Source: a candidate division WWE3 bacterium CG22_combo_CG10-13_8_21_14_all_39_12 (GTDB lineage Bacteria; Patescibacteriota; 4484-211; GCA-002791395). From it: DNA of 7,937 bases. The stretch lies in the NCBI GenBank assembly GCA_002771355.1, contig PCSU01000054.1, positions 1-7,937 of the forward strand, written 5' to 3'. Shown here piece after piece: positions 6,139-7,937 of this stretch. The position numbers were made by a program, and so were the translations under genes. The notes below the pieces were generated by a model. That model saw nothing but the letters and a program-made list of their open reading frames with translations, did no database searches and had not been told where the DNA came from. Numbering within the stretch: the stretch's first letter is position 1; every line of letters starts with the position of its first letter.

Positions 6139-7875
6139 CTACTTAAAACTTACTGAACCGTAATTGTATACAGTTTTGACCTGCGTGGGCGTGAGGGCGT
6201 AGTTATATACTAGGATATCATCCATTTGGCCATTCAACCAACTTGCTCCTGTATATCTTGTCCCAGCACGAAGGAAGCGAAAATCAGCATCAACAGTTGT
6301 TCCCGTATTCACAAGATTCCCATTAAGATATATCTTTGAATCTGATATAGTCATCGTAACTACAACATGTTGCCATGTATTGTTTGCCATGAGACTCCTA
6401 GGAATTTCGACTTTACCAAAAAAGCAAACATTTCCTGTGGCATCGGTACAGCTCCCCGAAACGTAATCCTGCAATATCCACCAATTCCCTGTATCCGTTG
6501 CATCCCTACCATCAAGAAGGTACTGCACTCCTCCGTTAAGATCTGATTTCTTAAACCAAAACGCCAATGTACCATCAACATAATCACCATTCCCAGATAA
6601 ATTGACCCAATCATCCGTCCCATCAAACTCTAAACTCGCATTGAATTTCCCTGTTGCGCCGTCTTTCCAGGCCTCACCTGCTGCACCTGTACATATACCT
6701 GCAGAGGTATTTGATCCACTCCCCCCAATGGTAATCGTCCCATTATTCCCTGCAGGAGAGTCGTTCTCTGTTGGAGCAGAATTATACGCAACCGTGCCCT
6801 GACATTCGTCAAATTTGTACTGCGCGATAGGTGCTCCTTGGTTATATTCCCAGGCGACTTGGGCAGGCGTTCTGGCGTAGTTATAAATACGAACTTGGTC
6901 TATTGTCCCAGTAAAATAGTCGCTGCTGTAACCACGTGCTATCACATCCACTCCGGCGTTCGTTTTATACGTTGTTGTACCTGACAGATCCAATATGCCA
7001 TCTACATATATGGCATAGTTACCAGTTGCCTGGTCATGAGTCACAGTAATATAATGCCACACTCCATCATTGACAGTAATATTCCCGGTAAAATTACTCC
7101 AACTCGTATAGTAATGGTTGTAGCGCACTTTACCTCCGTGTACACCAAAACCCAAATATACGCCTCCCGTGGTATCGCCGATAACATTTTGAGCAGCATT
7201 ACCCGCATAGCTAGCAGTAGCATCAGCACTTGTTGTTTTAATCCATGCTGAAAAGCTCAACCCCGCTGCTAATACGAATCTTGTGTAGGACACACTGTCA
7301 TCAGTTCCATCAAAGTCCAACGCACTACCAAATTTCCCTGGAGACCAATCACTTGTCGTCATAGTTCCATTCATCGTCCCCGTATACCCACTTCCTGAAG
7401 TATCATACGTACTAGTCGTTCCCGTCCCTTCATCAAACTTCCACTCCCCCACAGGTGCACTGCAGGTACTTGTATCGCCTGGCACACAGTATTCGCGAGC
7501 GCTAGAATTATCTGCTGTTACCCCATCGCCTGATGTAGAGGTTGATCCTAATACAATAGCCTTACCGGCGTTGTATTCGGTGAGGATTTGATCGGGGGTT
7601 AGGGACGTTGAGTAAATCTTAAAATCATCAATGACCCCATCAACATAATTTGAGTATGAAGTCCTTCCTATATAGACTTCACTTCCGGTTATATAAATTG
7701 GATATTCACTCGGTGTAGCAAGTTGACCATTCACGTAGTACTGCCCAGAGGAGTTAACAATATGCTCCCAATTACCCGTGGTACCTTGGTCATACCAAAA
7801 ACTTACTGTTGATTTATCCGCTACAGTTGAAACGTAAACATCATCGCCGTAAGCTGTCAAGTTGGAAGAACTCAA
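6139..7875 (-). CDS. Surface or secreted protein with three LamG/concanavalin-like modules (N-terminus irregular)
   Basis: The 578-residue product carries three related modules, each of the jelly-roll LamG type that binds glycans or proteins outside the cell. Module 2 (about 143-347) and module 3 (about 350-574) are complete. They open with GEWKFDEGTG or AQYKFDECQG, continue with LDFDGTDD or LEFDGTDD, a WHYITVTHDQ or WQHVVVTMTI strand and a YVDG or YLNG turn, and end with DQVRIYNYARTPAQV or DDILVYNYALTPTQV. Module 1 (1-104) has only the later part (STVSFWY, WEHIVNSSGQYYVNG, DDFKIYSTSLTPDQI) and lacks the usual opening WKFDE...SGNG portion. The frame starts at TTG 7875 with an in-frame TAG seven codons upstream. 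No signal peptide, membrane helix or strong ribosome binding site is seen. The TTG overlaps the TGA of the upstream frame (TTGA). The gene may be 5'-disrupted by a frameshift, or be translated by coupling. The protein stops right after module 3. Confidence 0.82.
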   Translation of the reverse strand: MSSSNLTAYGDDVYVSTVADKSTVSFWYDQGTTGNWEHIVNSSGQYYVNGQLATPSEYPIYITGSEVYIGRTSYSNYVDGVIDDFKIYSTSLTPDQILTEYNAGKAIVLGSTSTSGDGVTADNSSAREYCVPGDTSTCSAPVGEWKFDEGTGTTSTYDTSGSGYTGTMNGTMTTSDWSPGKFGSALDFDGTDDSVSYTRFVLAAGLSFSAWIKTTSADATASYAGNAAQNVIGDTTGGVYLGFGVHGGKVRYNHYYTSWSNFTGNITVNDGVWHYITVTHDQATGNYAIYVDGILDLSGTTTYKTNAGVDVIARGYSSDYFTGTIDQVRIYNYARTPAQVAWEYNQGAPIAQYKFDECQGTVAYNSAPTENDSPAGNNGTITIGGSGSNTSAGICTGAAGEAWKDGATGKFNASLEFDGTDDWVNLSGNGDYVDGTLAFWFKKSDLNGGVQYLLDGRDATDTGNWWILQDYVSGSCTDATGNVCFFGKVEIPRSLMANNTWQHVVVTMTISDSKIYLNGNLVNTGTTVDADFRFLRAGTRYTGASWLNGQMDDILVYNYALTPTQVKTVYNYGSVSFK

Positions 7876-7937
7876 CCAAATGGTGCTAAACTACCTTGAG
7901 AGATATCATTACCACAGACCTCATATAAGTCTTGGGA
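7872..7937 (-). CDS. 3' end of an upstream reading frame (partial)
   Basis: From the window edge 21 codons remain open (including LYEVCGNDISQGSLAPFG) before TGA at 7874-7872. This stop overlaps the TTG that opens the LamG frame. The other two minus frames are closed in this stretch. It could be the tail of a separate upstream gene, or the displaced N-terminal part of the LamG protein after a one-base frameshift. I recognise no family in so short a piece. Confidence 0.3.
   Translation of the reverse strand, partial: SQDLYEVCGNDISQGSLAPFG

Noticed and set aside
6360..7251. Short frames on both strands inside the LamG gene (6360-6626, 6602-6802, 6630-6812, 7036-7251, 7041-7229) and 5450-5698 inside the transposase
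   Set aside because: They are shadows of genes with clear domain patterns.

Overview
This window looks like chromosomal DNA from an uncultured bacterium, most likely a Patescibacteria/CPR-type organism. That is an inference from style: a giant membrane-anchored, low-complexity beta-repeat surface protein with VGIGTT-type repeats, next to a tandem LamG protein. No taxonomic marker gene is present. The standard bacterial code fits; reading TGA as glycine would run the transposase into the adjacent hairpin repeat. All real genes lie on the minus strand.

Layout, in order of minus-strand transcription. (1) At 7937-6139 is a secreted-type protein with three LamG/concanavalin-like modules. Its start is unusual: the ORF opens with TTG inside the first module, and that TTG overlaps the TGA of another frame that runs in from the window edge. 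(2) At 6127-5232 is a compact mobile unit. It holds a REP-associated tyrosine transposase (RAYT, Y1/HUH family) between two inverted REP-like hairpins, each preceded by the tetranucleotide GGAG. The transposase has an extended -10 promoter (TGGTATAAT). Its leader can form two alternative hairpins, one of which hides its Shine-Dalgarno sequence, and carries a possible 9-codon leader ORF across the switch. (3) At 5231-5117 is an intergenic region with a candidate promoter for the next gene. (4) At 5116-1 is one uninterrupted reading frame of at least 1705 codons, still open at the window edge. The protein starts with a MerR-type DNA-binding domain, then has a charged linker, one transmembrane helix, and about 1500 residues of extracellular G/T/S/N/D-rich beta repeats with seven VGxGTTxP motifs.

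The most interesting object is the last gene. It has the layout of a one-component, membrane-spanning regulator of the ToxR/CadC type, but with a MerR-like head inside the cell and a giant fibre-like adhesin outside. It may couple surface contact to transcription. The RAYT unit sits directly upstream of this gene, so its palindromes adjoin the fibre gene's promoter. The first 5.1 kb also contains several plus-strand ORFs, which are shadows of the giant gene.
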